From: a virus
Virus record (IMG/VR): IMGVR_UViG_3300027710_001079
Coordinates: 62,001 to 126,000 of that record
Strand: one strand, 5' to 3'
Length of the DNA: 64,000 bases
Shown here: positions 36,508 to 44,643 of the stretch, piece after piece
Layout of the letters: each line of letters begins with the position of its first letter
Numbering within the stretch: position 1 is the stretch's first letter
Translations under genes and position numbers: made by a program
Notes under the pieces: generated by a model
What the model saw: the letters and a program-made list of their open reading frames with translations, nothing else
What the model was told of the DNA's origin: nothing
The model's database searches: none

Positions 36508-37010
36508 GCAAACAGATCCTCGTTCCACTCTCTATGGCCTTCTCGGAAAGCCATGTTGCTCTGTGTTTCACGCACTTCTACGCGATAACACCAAAGGCGT
36601 TTGCTTTCTGCATCGCCCCACATGTCCGGAATGTAAACTCCGTTGACATACTTGTACAGCATATCGCTCAGTGCTTCACAGCCTAATGCTGGAAGGATAG
36701 TAAGTTTAGCCAACTTACGGCGTTCCATTTCTTTGTAGAATTCAAGTTCTGGATCATCAGCGGCCACTAGGGTTGTATGATCAAATTGATCCTCTAAGAT
36801 TTTTTTAAGTTCTTTTAGACCACCGTAGTCAGCCGCCCAATTACGAACGTCTAAGTCGTTGGTCCCAAAATAGAACTTCATTGAAAAACTGTAACCGTGA
36901 TTCATGTTACAGTGACTATCAGCACGCCATTGGCGATACGCACACGGGAAGGCGTCGTGATATTCTTTTGTTGATGTGTACTTATATTGTACGGGTTGTA
37001 GATTTGCCAT
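36504..37010 (-). CDS. QueD/6-pyruvoyl-tetrahydropterin synthase-like protein
   Basis: 168 residues. The arrangement CNMNHGYSF, then YGGLKELKKILEDQFDHTTLV follows the QueD family (HGH zinc site and FDH catalytic segment). However, the third zinc His is Tyr (HGY), and the position of the first zinc His reads CAYRQ where family members usually have AAHR. Metal binding may be altered. QueD makes 6-carboxy-tetrahydropterin on the way to queuosine and related 7-deazaguanines. AAAGGAG precedes the start. Confidence 0.7.
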   Translation of the reverse strand: MANLQPVQYKYTSTKEYHDAFPCAYRQWRADSHCNMNHGYSFSMKFYFGTNDLDVRNWAADYGGLKELKKILEDQFDHTTLVAADDPELEFYKEMERRKLAKLTILPALGCEALSDMLYKYVNGVYIPDMWGDAESKRLWCYRVEVRETQSNMAFREGHREWNEDLFA

Positions 37011-37096
37011 CTCTAGTCTCCTTTGTAAGGTAGCAAGTTTGACGACATGCAGAATTTATAAAGCGGGGTGAAAGTCGTTAAAGACCGCTAGTAACT

Positions 37097-37125
37097 ATTA
37101 TATAGGCAGATATTTATTCTGTCAA
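37097..37125 (-). promoter_or_regulatory. sigma70-type promoter with a late-type core in its spacer
   Basis: TTGACA (37125-37120), 17-base spacer, TATAAT (37102-37097), a full consensus on the minus strand. The spacer contains AATAAATA (37118-37111), a late-type core. An ~80-base leader runs to the queD-like gene. Confidence 0.88.
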
Positions 37126-37129
37126 GTAG

Positions 37130-38209
37130 TTAGGCTCTAATTTCACCAAAATTCTTCCAAGTGCCCGGAGTGCCAGTTCTGACACAAACCCACCCAATAA
37201 AACCCTGAGGTAGAGGATTGTCATTCCACACAATGTCACCTTGTTGATAAGCACCTTGTGTTGGCGGCTCAACTCCACGCATCTGTAGCTTGCCCCCAAT
37301 TCGAACGTTGCCACCAACTTCAAATGCTTCAGTTGGATTCTTTACGTTAATAGCCAGCTTACCGTATGCACGAATAACTGTGCTGTCGCGGAGCTCATGT
37401 CCAAATGTAATATGTCCCTGTTCGTCAACACTTACTCGAACTTGATCATCTGTAATAATATCCAGTGCTTTGGTATTCAAAGTACCAATACGACCACGAC
37501 CACGATCGTCTGAGTCAATTACTACTTCAACATTATTTGGATAATCGTAAACTGTAAACAATGCAGTAGGAGCATCTTGTCCTAAGCTAAATCTATTAGC
37601 AACTGGATTGTAAAAAACAAAGTCGTTGAAGTTTACAGCACCACTTACATTTAGGTCACGGAGTGTTCCTACAGTTTTTAAACTGGAATTAACAATGCCA
37701 CTACCTAAACTTTCGCTTGTTAGTACACTGCTACCGCCAATAAGATAGTTTCTGCCTTTGGCAATTTCAATGCTTTCTGTACTAAAGAATCGATCAGGCC
37801 CAGCCATTAATACCAATTGTTTATTATAAGGAGCACCTGGCCATAACAATCCTGTGCCTACGTTTGTACCACTTTCTCCGTGTGCAAACTCTAGGTATTG
37901 CTTTTCATAAATCTGATTAGTGATAATTTCTGTAGTACGAACAAATCCTGCATCTAATACACCGTAGATTTTAACATCCCCTCGGAATGTAGTGTTACCT
38001 TCGATATTCTTTACATTCAGCGTCTGTACTGTGATTTTATCATCTTCTACAACTAATGTCTGTTTTGTAGCAAGATCTTTAATACCTGTGCTACCAAAAT
38101 TGGTAATTGTACCGCCGTCGATAACATCGCCGCTAAAATCGTTCTCTACGATTAGTAAGCTACCGCGTGGAATATTTTCTAGATTACCTGCATCAAATGT
38201 CTTTACCAT
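37130..38209 (-). CDS. tail-fibre/virion structural protein
   Basis: 359 residues. An N-terminal beta region (about 1-100) is followed by segments such as NRFSLGQDAPTALFTVYD and a C-terminal tip ending GDIVWNDNPLPQGFIGWVCVRTG-TWKNFGEI, which is typical of fibre-tip or virion proteins. No enzyme motif. A late-type CTAAATAC core (38259-38252) lies upstream in a hairpin loop. Confidence 0.7.
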   Translation of the reverse strand: MVKTFDAGNLENIPRGSLLIVENDFSGDVIDGGTITNFGSTGIKDLATKQTLVVEDDKITVQTLNVKNIEGNTTFRGDVKIYGVLDAGFVRTTEIITNQIYEKQYLEFAHGESGTNVGTGLLWPGAPYNKQLVLMAGPDRFFSTESIEIAKGRNYLIGGSSVLTSESLGSGIVNSSLKTVGTLRDLNVSGAVNFNDFVFYNPVANRFSLGQDAPTALFTVYDYPNNVEVVIDSDDRGRGRIGTLNTKALDIITDDQVRVSVDEQGHITFGHELRDSTVIRAYGKLAINVKNPTEAFEVGGNVRIGGKLQMRGVEPPTQGAYQQGDIVWNDNPLPQGFIGWVCVRTGTPGTWKNFGEIRA

Positions 38210-38232
38210 GGTGTTGTTCCGTAAATGTGAGA

Positions 38233-38271
38233 AGCCCCTAAGTGCTTTTGTGTATTTAGCACATAGGGGCT
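38233..38271. repeat. 14-bp hairpin downstream of clpP, loop carries a late-type core
   Basis: AGCCCCTAAGTGCT (38233-38246) pairs with AGCACATAGGGGCT (38258-38271) with one mismatch. The 11-base loop and adjacent base contain CTAAATAC on the minus strand. No long T-run follows, so terminator function is uncertain; a combined terminator and late promoter is possible. Confidence 0.6.
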
Positions 38272-38288
38272 CTACAGTTTAGGAACGA

Positions 38289-38909
38289 TTATACGGGTCT
38301 ATTTTCCACTACTTGATCAGCAAGACCGTGCTGTACAGCCTCTGCGGCACTTAAAAATGTGTCAAACTTCATTGTTTCGAACATTTCTTCGTATGTTTTG
38401 CCAGCAGTATTGTGCTTAACGTACAGTTGAGTCAGGCGTTCATTTACTCGTTTAGATTCTTCAAAGCTACGTTTTGCATCTTCAAATTGCAGATCTTGTA
38501 CGTGTACTGATCCGCTTGTGCCCCGTGTTCCTGAACTAACACGATGGATCATTGTGCGAGACTCCGGAAGTACGAATCGTTTACCCTTGGCACCTGCTTG
38601 TGCAAGGAACGACCCCATAGAGCAGGCTTGCCCCATAACATAAGTGCAGACATCCGGTTTGATAAACTGCATAACATCATAAATGCTAAGTCCAGCAGTA
38701 ACTACTCCGCCTGGACTATTAATATAAAAATGAATGTCTTTGCTAGCATCTTGACTTTCAAGGTGAAGCATTTGTGCCACGATAAGATTGGCACTGTGGT
38801 CGTCAACTGGACCATTTAAGAAAACAATTCGTTCGTTTAGCAGTCGACTAAAAATGTCAAATGCACGTTCTCCTGAACTTGTCTTTTCGATTACCATTGG
38901 TACTAGCAT
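38289..38909 (-). CDS. clpP: ClpP-like serine peptidase
   Basis: 206 residues. Catalytic Ser97 is in GQACSMGS and His122 in MIHR, with Asp183 (KFDTFLSA) as the likely third residue; YINSPGG forms the oxyanion region. Relative to E. coli ClpP there seem to be about 12 extra residues between His and Asp. ClpP is the proteolytic chamber fed by Clp ATPases; the phage's own ClpA at 1-1835 is a natural partner. A prohead-protease role is an alternative. Confidence 0.92.
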   Translation of the reverse strand: MLVPMVIEKTSSGERAFDIFSRLLNERIVFLNGPVDDHSANLIVAQMLHLESQDASKDIHFYINSPGGVVTAGLSIYDVMQFIKPDVCTYVMGQACSMGSFLAQAGAKGKRFVLPESRTMIHRVSSGTRGTSGSVHVQDLQFEDAKRSFEESKRVNERLTQLYVKHNTAGKTYEEMFETMKFDTFLSAAEAVQHGLADQVVENRPV

Positions 38910-38938
38910 AATTTTTCCTTTGTTTATTGTAGCACAGT

Positions 38939-39286
38939 TTAAAAAATAACTCTATCTTTCATTGCTCGGTCTGAATAAATTTGTAGACCTTTTTCACGAA
39001 TTAGGTCAGCACAGAATTGCGGTTCAGCTTCCCATTTAGCTCTCCAGAACTGTTCGTCAAGTTCTTTGCTACAATCAATAGCGTAAATTTCATAATGACG
39101 TTGCGAGTTAAATCTTGCCCGCATTGTTAGATTACTAATTATATTGTTTAATGGGTTATGTTCTTTTTTACGCTCGGCTAGGATGTTAATGAGATTTCTT
39201 TTATCCATATCCTCGTATTGAGTAATAGGAACAATAGCTTCTACACCGTTACAGTCCCAGCTGAATATAAATGCATTAGTTGTCAT
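38939..39286 (-). CDS. conserved T4-like hypothetical protein
   Basis: 115 residues: start with [21 protein letters not shown] and an end with [20 protein letters not shown] recall very similar proteins in T4-like cyanophages, without known function. Overlaps the upstream gene by four bases. Confidence 0.7.
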   Translation of the reverse strand: MTTNAFIFSWDCNGVEAIVPITQYEDMDKRNLINILAERKKEHNPLNNIISNLTMRARFNSQRHYEIYAIDCSKELDEQFWRAKWEAEPQFCADLIREKGLQIYSDRAMKDRVIF

Positions 39287-40053
39287 TTTGAAAGATGCTT
39301 ATCTAAAAATTCTTTTGTTCGGTTTCTTGAAAGGCGATCTGCTTCTGAATTGTACTCCATGTAGTATCCATATGCAACTCTTGATGGGAATTGCATATCA
39401 AATGCGTGGGTAGCATTTTTATACATGTGTAGGTCATATTTCTCTATGTTAGTACACCACTCCGGAGGAGTCCATGTGTCTTTGTCCCCGAAATGAATTT
39501 GAACAGGAAACTGAGGCTTAGTCCAGTCCCTACCTATGAAATTGTACCTCTTGGACCAGCAACTTGGATAGTATGCTACTGCCGCATCTACTCCTCCGAC
39601 CCTATCGTTATTTGCTAGATTTAACACAGTGCTTCCTCCGTGACTAAATCCTATCACTGCTATCTTTCCTGTATGCCACGGTTGTTGTTTAATATAATCA
39701 ACTAACTTACCAATGTCATAAGATCTTAATTCTGGATTAACAGCAGAGCTTCGATTGTTGCAGAGATTAGTAAACCCTCTTGGCAAAAAAGAGTCTACCA
39801 TAACACCGTTATATCCCCAGCGACTAACCTGTACTAGCCATTCCTTATAGGAATGATTTTGGGTACCGTCGCACCCGTGTGCAATAATAACGGTAGGCCT
39901 AGGCGTATGTTTTACTTCTTTAAAAAGATACTTCTCTTCAATGTTAACTCCGTTAGTATAATAATTTGTATCCTTTGTTGGATAAAACGGTTCTGTGGTA
40001 CTGCAACCAGTTATAAACAAAGTGAAGCATATTGTTAAGATAGTCTTTTTCAT
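39283..40053 (-). CDS. dienelactone-hydrolase-like alpha/beta hydrolase lipoprotein
   Basis: 256 residues. A signal peptide with lipobox FITGC (Cys17) predicts a lipid anchor. The hydrolase part has the nucleophile elbow GFSHGG (Ser about 144), Asp in GDKDTWTP and His in NATHAFD, a complete triad of the dienelactone hydrolase family. It should act in the periplasm or on the outer membrane, cleaving an ester; the substrate is unknown. Confidence 0.8.
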   Translation of the reverse strand: MKKTILTICFTLFITGCSTTEPFYPTKDTNYYTNGVNIEEKYLFKEVKHTPRPTVIIAHGCDGTQNHSYKEWLVQVSRWGYNGVMVDSFLPRGFTNLCNNRSSAVNPELRSYDIGKLVDYIKQQPWHTGKIAVIGFSHGGSTVLNLANNDRVGGVDAAVAYYPSCWSKRYNFIGRDWTKPQFPVQIHFGDKDTWTPPEWCTNIEKYDLHMYKNATHAFDMQFPSRVAYGYYMEYNSEADRLSRNRTKEFLDKHLSK

Positions 40054-40068
40054 TCAGCTCTTTCTAAA

Positions 40069-41283
40069 TTATTTGAACACCTTCAAAATCATAATATCTA
40101 CATTCATGCGTCCGTTCATAATAGTCTCTGTGGCTTTAATTTTACCAAACCAATCTGTAACCCGCTTCTGCGTGTTTTGTTCCTTAAACTCACGCAACTG
40201 GTCTGCTGGCTTACGTAGAGTTTTCTGGAAACTCTTTTCAGTAAAGTCAATAATACTAGTACCCTTGACGCTCAATCCTGAAGATGTCTTAGCAATATAA
40301 ATGCCAATTTTTCGAGTCTTGCTATTGTAAATGACAGCGGCTTGGGCCCCAATCAATCCTGCGGCTGGAACTGACACTGCACCAAGTTTATCATCAATAG
40401 TTTTAAACTTTAGCTTGGCCACTAATTCTTCTGCTGGTTTGACTTTCTTAGCACGTGGCTTCTTCAAGATTTTCTGTTCTGCGGCAATCTGCTCACATGC
40501 AGCCATAATCATTTCGTAGAACTCAATCAGCTTACGAACATTCTTTCGACTGTTGTGCTTGTACGCTTCACGCAACTGTTCATCGGCGTTACCACTAGCT
40601 AGTTCAGCTAACTCGTCAAAGTTACGCTGGAAGTATTGTTTAATGAATCGCGAATGTGCAGCCTTGGCACCTTTGCCTCGCAACAGATTGACAATCTTAA
40701 TATCTTTAGGGTTGAATGCCTCTGGATCTAAAATCCAGCTGTCAATTGCGATATCAAGTTCTTCGGTCATAGCACCTGCGGCTTCACGCATACGATCTTG
40801 AATAGTAGGTTGTACTACTGTGGTTTTCACTGTCTTTACTTCGCCGTCGTCTTCAACTTCGTCATCTTGACCTTGTTCAATTACCTTGGCAATCTCGTTC
40901 CGCAACCATTGTGCAGTATCTCGGCCTTGATTAAAGCCCTCGTGAACTTCTGGCATTCCGCGAAGCAGGCAAGCGGCAACGGCACCCATAGTCATACCAC
41001 AACGGCTGTCCTTAGTGTCTTTAAATGCTTTAATGTCTGATTTGTCGTATCCGTTTGCGGCCATCCAGTTAATAACCAAAGGCTTAAGATCCTTATTGGA
41101 CTTTTCCAAACGGTAGTAGGCCATAGCACCACGGAAGTGGCGATTGAATTGTTCCCCAGTCAGACCTTCAGTATTGTCCCACTTTGGACTATAATCACGT
41201 TTGGCATTCTCACGAATGCTTTGGCTAGTGACTTTTTCTTTTTTAACTTTGGGTTTAATCTTAATGCCTGCGACTGTAGCCAT
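40069..41283 (-). CDS. conserved hypothetical protein, early-expressed
   Basis: 404 residues, basic and helical, with an acidic linker near 145-155 (DDEVEDDGEVK) that separates an N-terminal region (start VAGIKIKPKVKKEK) from a long helical middle and a C-terminal domain from about 290 on. No signal, membrane segment or catalytic motif recognised. It follows a sigma70-type promoter and has a good AAGGAGC site. It could be a nucleic-acid-binding or host-takeover protein. Confidence 0.7.
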   Translation of the reverse strand: MATVAGIKIKPKVKKEKVTSQSIRENAKRDYSPKWDNTEGLTGEQFNRHFRGAMAYYRLEKSNKDLKPLVINWMAANGYDKSDIKAFKDTKDSRCGMTMGAVAACLLRGMPEVHEGFNQGRDTAQWLRNEIAKVIEQGQDDEVEDDGEVKTVKTTVVQPTIQDRMREAAGAMTEELDIAIDSWILDPEAFNPKDIKIVNLLRGKGAKAAHSRFIKQYFQRNFDELAELASGNADEQLREAYKHNSRKNVRKLIEFYEMIMAACEQIAAEQKILKKPRAKKVKPAEELVAKLKFKTIDDKLGAVSVPAAGLIGAQAAVIYNSKTRKIGIYIAKTSSGLSVKGTSIIDFTEKSFQKTLRKPADQLREFKEQNTQKRVTDWFGKIKATETIMNGRMNVDIMILKVFK

Positions 41284-41314
41284 TTTGTGCTCCTTGCTGT
41301 TTCAGTATAGTTAT

Positions 41315-41343
41315 ATTATACAGCCAGAACGGCTGTAAGTCAA
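41315..41343 (-). promoter_or_regulatory. sigma70-type promoter with palindromic spacer
   Basis: TTGACT (41343-41338), 17-base spacer, TATAAT (41320-41315). The spacer holds CAGCC-GTTCT-GGCTG (41335-41321), an inverted repeat that may be an operator. The sequence after the -10 (TATAATATAACTATAC) resembles that at the dnaJ promoter. Confidence 0.82.
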
Positions 41344-41618
41344 GAGGTGGTAATACCAGTTTTATCCAAAAACTCCGAATATTTCAACAGAAACATTGTG
41401 CGTTTTGGCTCGTTGTAAAAATCCAAATGTATAGATTCTTTGAGGTACTTATGTCCAAAATCCGAATCTAACTTCCATACTGCGTGTCTCCTAACAGTAA
41501 ATCCTAAAAAAGACTTCATCTTATCTCGAATAAGCATTACACTAGGAGGGGTATCTTTAGTCAGTTGGGTGTGCAGTTTGGCCCATTGTTCCAAATTTAA
41601 TACAATTGGTTTGCTCAT
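41340..41618 (-). CDS. hypothetical protein
   Basis: 92 residues from the ATG at 41618, which shares a base with the upstream stop (TGATG). Basic, with no recognised motif. Confidence 0.6.
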   Translation of the reverse strand: MSKPIVLNLEQWAKLHTQLTKDTPPSVMLIRDKMKSFLGFTVRRHAVWKLDSDFGHKYLKESIHLDFYNEPKRTMFLLKYSEFLDKTGITTS

Positions 41619-42154
41619 CAAAATTCATCATTTTGGTCCACGACTATCCAACCAAGTCGTTTTAGGTCTTCTCGAATCTCATCAGTGACTACTGATTCGG
41701 GTACATATCCATTGGGAAACTTAATGTTCAATTCTGGGTCATAATTATTGTCATTGCGGATACCTGAACAGTACCAATCAATGTAGTCGCCTTCTTGACG
41801 CATGTCTGCAATAATTCCACCCGCACTACGCCACGAGGCACTCCAAGTTTTATTAGACAAGATAGGAATAACTGCTAACTTTTGGAAATCATTGTTACAG
41901 ATTGCGGCATAAAGATTTTGAGCATAGGATTCGCTAACACGAACTTTTTCTAGTATCCAATCGGTAGTTACTAGGTCGTACTCCATACTATCAACTTTAG
42001 ATTCAGGGGTTTGCCATTTTTTGTCAGCATCTTCTAGAATCTTTTGAAACATGTCTAGGTAATCAGGATTAGGTTCTTCGCCTTTTTCTTTCATGCGTTC
42101 GACATATCCTTCTTTTTGAAAGGTATGTCGGTCTGGACTTTTACTAGGCTTCAT
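41618..42154 (-). CDS. conserved hypothetical protein
   Basis: 178 residues, acidic and Trp-containing (KTWSASWRSAGGIIADMRQEGDYIDWYCSG). No family recognised. Overlaps the upstream membrane-protein gene by four bases. Confidence 0.65.
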   Translation of the reverse strand: MKPSKSPDRHTFQKEGYVERMKEKGEEPNPDYLDMFQKILEDADKKWQTPESKVDSMEYDLVTTDWILEKVRVSESYAQNLYAAICNNDFQKLAVIPILSNKTWSASWRSAGGIIADMRQEGDYIDWYCSGIRNDNNYDPELNIKFPNGYVPESVVTDEIREDLKRLGWIVVDQNDEF

Positions 42155-42336
42155 ACAGTTACTCGTTTTGTATTTGAACGAATTTTACGGCATTCTTCTT
42201 TAACTGCGATCGGATAATCGGGATGGAACTCTGCAATATCACAGTTGTAATAATGCACTCTAGGCAACCCATTATTGACTAACATCAATATAGGAATGCT
42301 TAGAACTATTGCAATAATTATTATTCTTAGGATCAT
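42151..42336 (-). CDS. small N-terminally anchored membrane protein
   Basis: 61 residues from the ATG at 42336 (ATGA overlap with the gene upstream). Residues 2-22 form one hydrophobic span; the rest is a soluble, basic domain with Cys pairs (YYNCDIAE, EECRK). Confidence 0.6.
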   Translation of the reverse strand: MILRIIIIAIVLSIPILMLVNNGLPRVHYYNCDIAEFHPDYPIAVKEECRKIRSNTKRVTV

Positions 42337-43169
42337 GTCCAAAGACTATTACGTACTTTGATCAGACGAATCATCATTGCTTCATCTTCTTTTTCATAAG
42401 CTGCTTCAATCTTTTGAAGTAGCTTGTGGGCTTTGTTGCTGGCTTTCTGATCTGCAGGATCTTTCGAGTTTAGACTAGACATGAAGCTACCCGGATACTT
42501 GACACGCATAGCTTCGCAGTGAGCCGTCCAGCCGCTTGCGTCATATGGATCAGGACGATTGCGATAAGTGTCAGTCCACCATACATACAGCTCTTTGAGT
42601 TCTTTAGCGTTAACGGCTTGCAGAGTGGGCTTGTTGTAATCTGGATGATCTGGCTCGCACCACTCTGAATTAGTCAATGTCATTTCCCAGTCAAGATGAT
42701 CTAGCCCAGCTTGCGGGCTACGCCATACACGCCAGCGAAACCAACCGCTTGCCCAGAATGGAGGATTATATTTTGCACGGGTTTCTTTATCGCCCCAAGC
42801 AATATGACTCCATGCTTTTTCTATTTCAATAAAATCAACCAGCTCATTGAATAGGCAAGGCAAAAAGCGGTTCCCCACGTCCTGCCACTGGCCAGGCTTA
42901 ATATCCCGGGAATGAGCGGTAAGACTATGAGTGCGACTAACCCAACGGTTGTTAATGTAATATTTGATAGCATGTAGTTTATCCGTAGGCCAATAGACAA
43001 TCTTTTGAGCAATATCCAATCCTTCTTCCGCTAGCCAATATCGGAAGTTGTGCTTCATTTGTGCAGTAGTGGTCCATTCGTCCCACTCTTCTGCTGTGCC
43101 AGCTTTGAGCTTGGCTGTGCCGCGAATCCAGTCGGCAAATTTTGAGCAAGTCCAATAGTGATTACGCAT
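42333..43169 (-). CDS. conserved hypothetical protein, Trp-rich
   Basis: 278 residues with many Trp (for example FWASGWFRWRVWRS) and a charged helical C-terminus. No motif recognised. Phage-conserved to my memory, function unknown. It has its own promoter inside the gene upstream (43226-43254). Confidence 0.65.
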   Translation of the reverse strand: MRNHYWTCSKFADWIRGTAKLKAGTAEEWDEWTTTAQMKHNFRYWLAEEGLDIAQKIVYWPTDKLHAIKYYINNRWVSRTHSLTAHSRDIKPGQWQDVGNRFLPCLFNELVDFIEIEKAWSHIAWGDKETRAKYNPPFWASGWFRWRVWRSPQAGLDHLDWEMTLTNSEWCEPDHPDYNKPTLQAVNAKELKELYVWWTDTYRNRPDPYDASGWTAHCEAMRVKYPGSFMSSLNSKDPADQKASNKAHKLLQKIEAAYEKEDEAMMIRLIKVRNSLWT

Positions 43170-43473
43170 TTACTTTTCCAAACTTTAAATAAAATTCTGA
43201 TAGTTTTTTCTTTTCTAACTCAGCTATTATAGCATATTCGTAGCCCATTGTCAAGTGGCTATGGTTCCTATGCCATTCAGGTTTATCCACAGAATTTTTC
43301 ATGACATATTGTCCAGCTTCGGTGTTTTCCCATTCCCATAGTGGTTGGGCGGCATATAGGTCTGGGTCGTCAACATCGCCCATTCGAAACCGATGAACTA
43401 CAACTTTGTGGATTTCTTCCACACGGTCAACACCATTTTCTTCAATAACTCGACATCTTATTGACATGACCAT
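43162..43473 (-). CDS. hypothetical protein
   Basis: 103 residues; VHRFRMGDVDDPDLYAAQPLWEWE near the middle. No family recognised. An alternative ATG lies two codons in. A consensus promoter is embedded in its coding sequence. Confidence 0.6.
   Translation of the reverse strand: MVMSIRCRVIEENGVDRVEEIHKVVVHRFRMGDVDDPDLYAAQPLWEWENTEAGQYVMKNSVDKPEWHRNHSHLTMGYEYAIIAELEKKKLSEFYLKFGKVNA
43226..43254 (-). promoter_or_regulatory. intragenic consensus sigma70-type promoter
   Basis: TTGACA (43254-43249), 17-base spacer, TATAAT (43231-43226) on the minus strand, inside the gene 43162-43473. Predicted start about 43219, 50 bases before the ATG at 43169. Confidence 0.75.
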
Positions 43474-43805
43474 TTGAGATTAAAAATTGTAAGGAACTTA
43501 TCTGCATCGGCACGTTTCCAAAACTTCCATTCCTGATAGCTTAGTCGATTGACCATTTTCCAATCTTTTAACTGCTCAGCAGACCAATCGCATCTGCTAT
43601 CAAGATTTCCGTAGTCGGCAGTATAGTACAGGTACTGTTCGTCTTCAGAGACGTGCTCCCAATCTTCTTCAATGCGTATTCTCCATGCTAGATTTACTTT
43701 TCTAAGAACTACTCGAATCTTAGGTGCATGTTCCGACATATACTTAAGGTCTTGATACTTAGGTTCTAATTGTTCGAGGACACCAATCCAGGGATCACTG
43801 TTCAT
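43458..43805 (-). CDS. hypothetical protein
   Basis: 115 residues, acidic; YTADYGNLDSRCDW and SYQEWKFWKRADADKF. No recognised domain. Overlaps the next gene by 16 bases. Confidence 0.6.
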   Translation of the reverse strand: MNSDPWIGVLEQLEPKYQDLKYMSEHAPKIRVVLRKVNLAWRIRIEEDWEHVSEDEQYLYYTADYGNLDSRCDWSAEQLKDWKMVNRLSYQEWKFWKRADADKFLTIFNLKWSCQ

Positions 43806-43807
43806 TA

Positions 43808-44290
43808 TTATTTTTTCTTTTTAAAGTATCTACGCTTAGGTTTGTCTGTTTTTAAATTTAAAGGCTCGTGTGCAGTGTCTTTTAAACTCTTATCAAGTGC
43901 CGCATGAATTTCTTCAACTGAAGGACCTTCGTCGTATCCTGCAAGTTCTTCGTTAATTTCTTTAGCAATTTCTTCGAGAGGATTTGGACCATCTACTGGC
44001 ATCTTAATGCCTACTTTATTTAAGTATCGTTGATTCTTTAGGATGTCAGTTTTAATGTTCCTAAACAAATTAATAGGTCCTTTAGCATCAGGACTGATTT
44101 GATCATAATCTCTAACTTCGTAAACGTCGTCAATGCCTGTTTTAATTTCGATAATATACAGTTCTCGATCTGAACTGTGTCCTTCTTTTAAGTGAGCTAG
44201 ATCAACGATTTCTACCACTCTGCCTTCTACAAGTCTGCGTTCACCTAAATGAATCCAAACTTTGTCTTTGATGTTATATTCTTTTTTCAT
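43808..44290 (-). CDS. hypothetical protein with possible N-terminal SH3-like domain
   Basis: 160 residues. The first ~65 (DKVWIHLGERRLVEGRVVEI...YIIEIKTGIDDVYEVRDYDQI) read like a small beta barrel; the rest is charged and probably helical or disordered, ending in a Lys/Arg run. Function unknown. Overlaps the upstream gene by four bases. Confidence 0.6.
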   Translation of the reverse strand: MKKEYNIKDKVWIHLGERRLVEGRVVEIVDLAHLKEGHSSDRELYIIEIKTGIDDVYEVRDYDQISPDAKGPINLFRNIKTDILKNQRYLNKVGIKMPVDGPNPLEEIAKEINEELAGYDEGPSVEEIHAALDKSLKDTAHEPLNLKTDKPKRRYFKKKK

Positions 44291-44643
44291 ACTATTAGTA
44301 CTGCTACAATTACTAGATAAACTAGTTGGTGGGCCATTTGATCAAGTCCTAGATGATTCCAGAACTGAGGAGTGGTGATGTCTCTATTACCTTTATTCAT
44401 TTTGGTCCAATCAATATGATAATGCAATACGAAATCAATAAATCCTAGTAAGACTGCCCAGCTTACTGGAGTGAATAAGAACAAGATAGCCGCAGTAGCA
44501 ATTCCGTGTTTAAGGCTGTGCTTAATGCCCAGCCAATTAAGATAAATGCCTTTGTGTTTTACTTCTTCGTCTGTTTGATTAACAAAGTCAATATACCAAT
44601 GTTTAATCTGAAACAATGCCAATATGATTAATATTTCGATCAT
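44287..44643 (-). CDS. DUF3307-like membrane protein
   Basis: 118 residues with three to four membrane segments. The FWNHLGLDQMAHQLVYL block near the C-terminus is typical of DUF3307 and includes conserved His. Function unknown. ATGA overlap with the galE stop. Confidence 0.7.
   Translation of the reverse strand: MIEILIILALFQIKHWYIDFVNQTDEEVKHKGIYLNWLGIKHSLKHGIATAAILFLFTPVSWAVLLGFIDFVLHYHIDWTKMNKGNRDITTPQFWNHLGLDQMAHQLVYLVIVAVLIV

Noticed and set aside
37011-37096. A preQ1-type riboswitch in the leader of the queD-like gene
   Set aside because: The leader has no match to the preQ1 aptamer consensus and no convincing pseudoknot.
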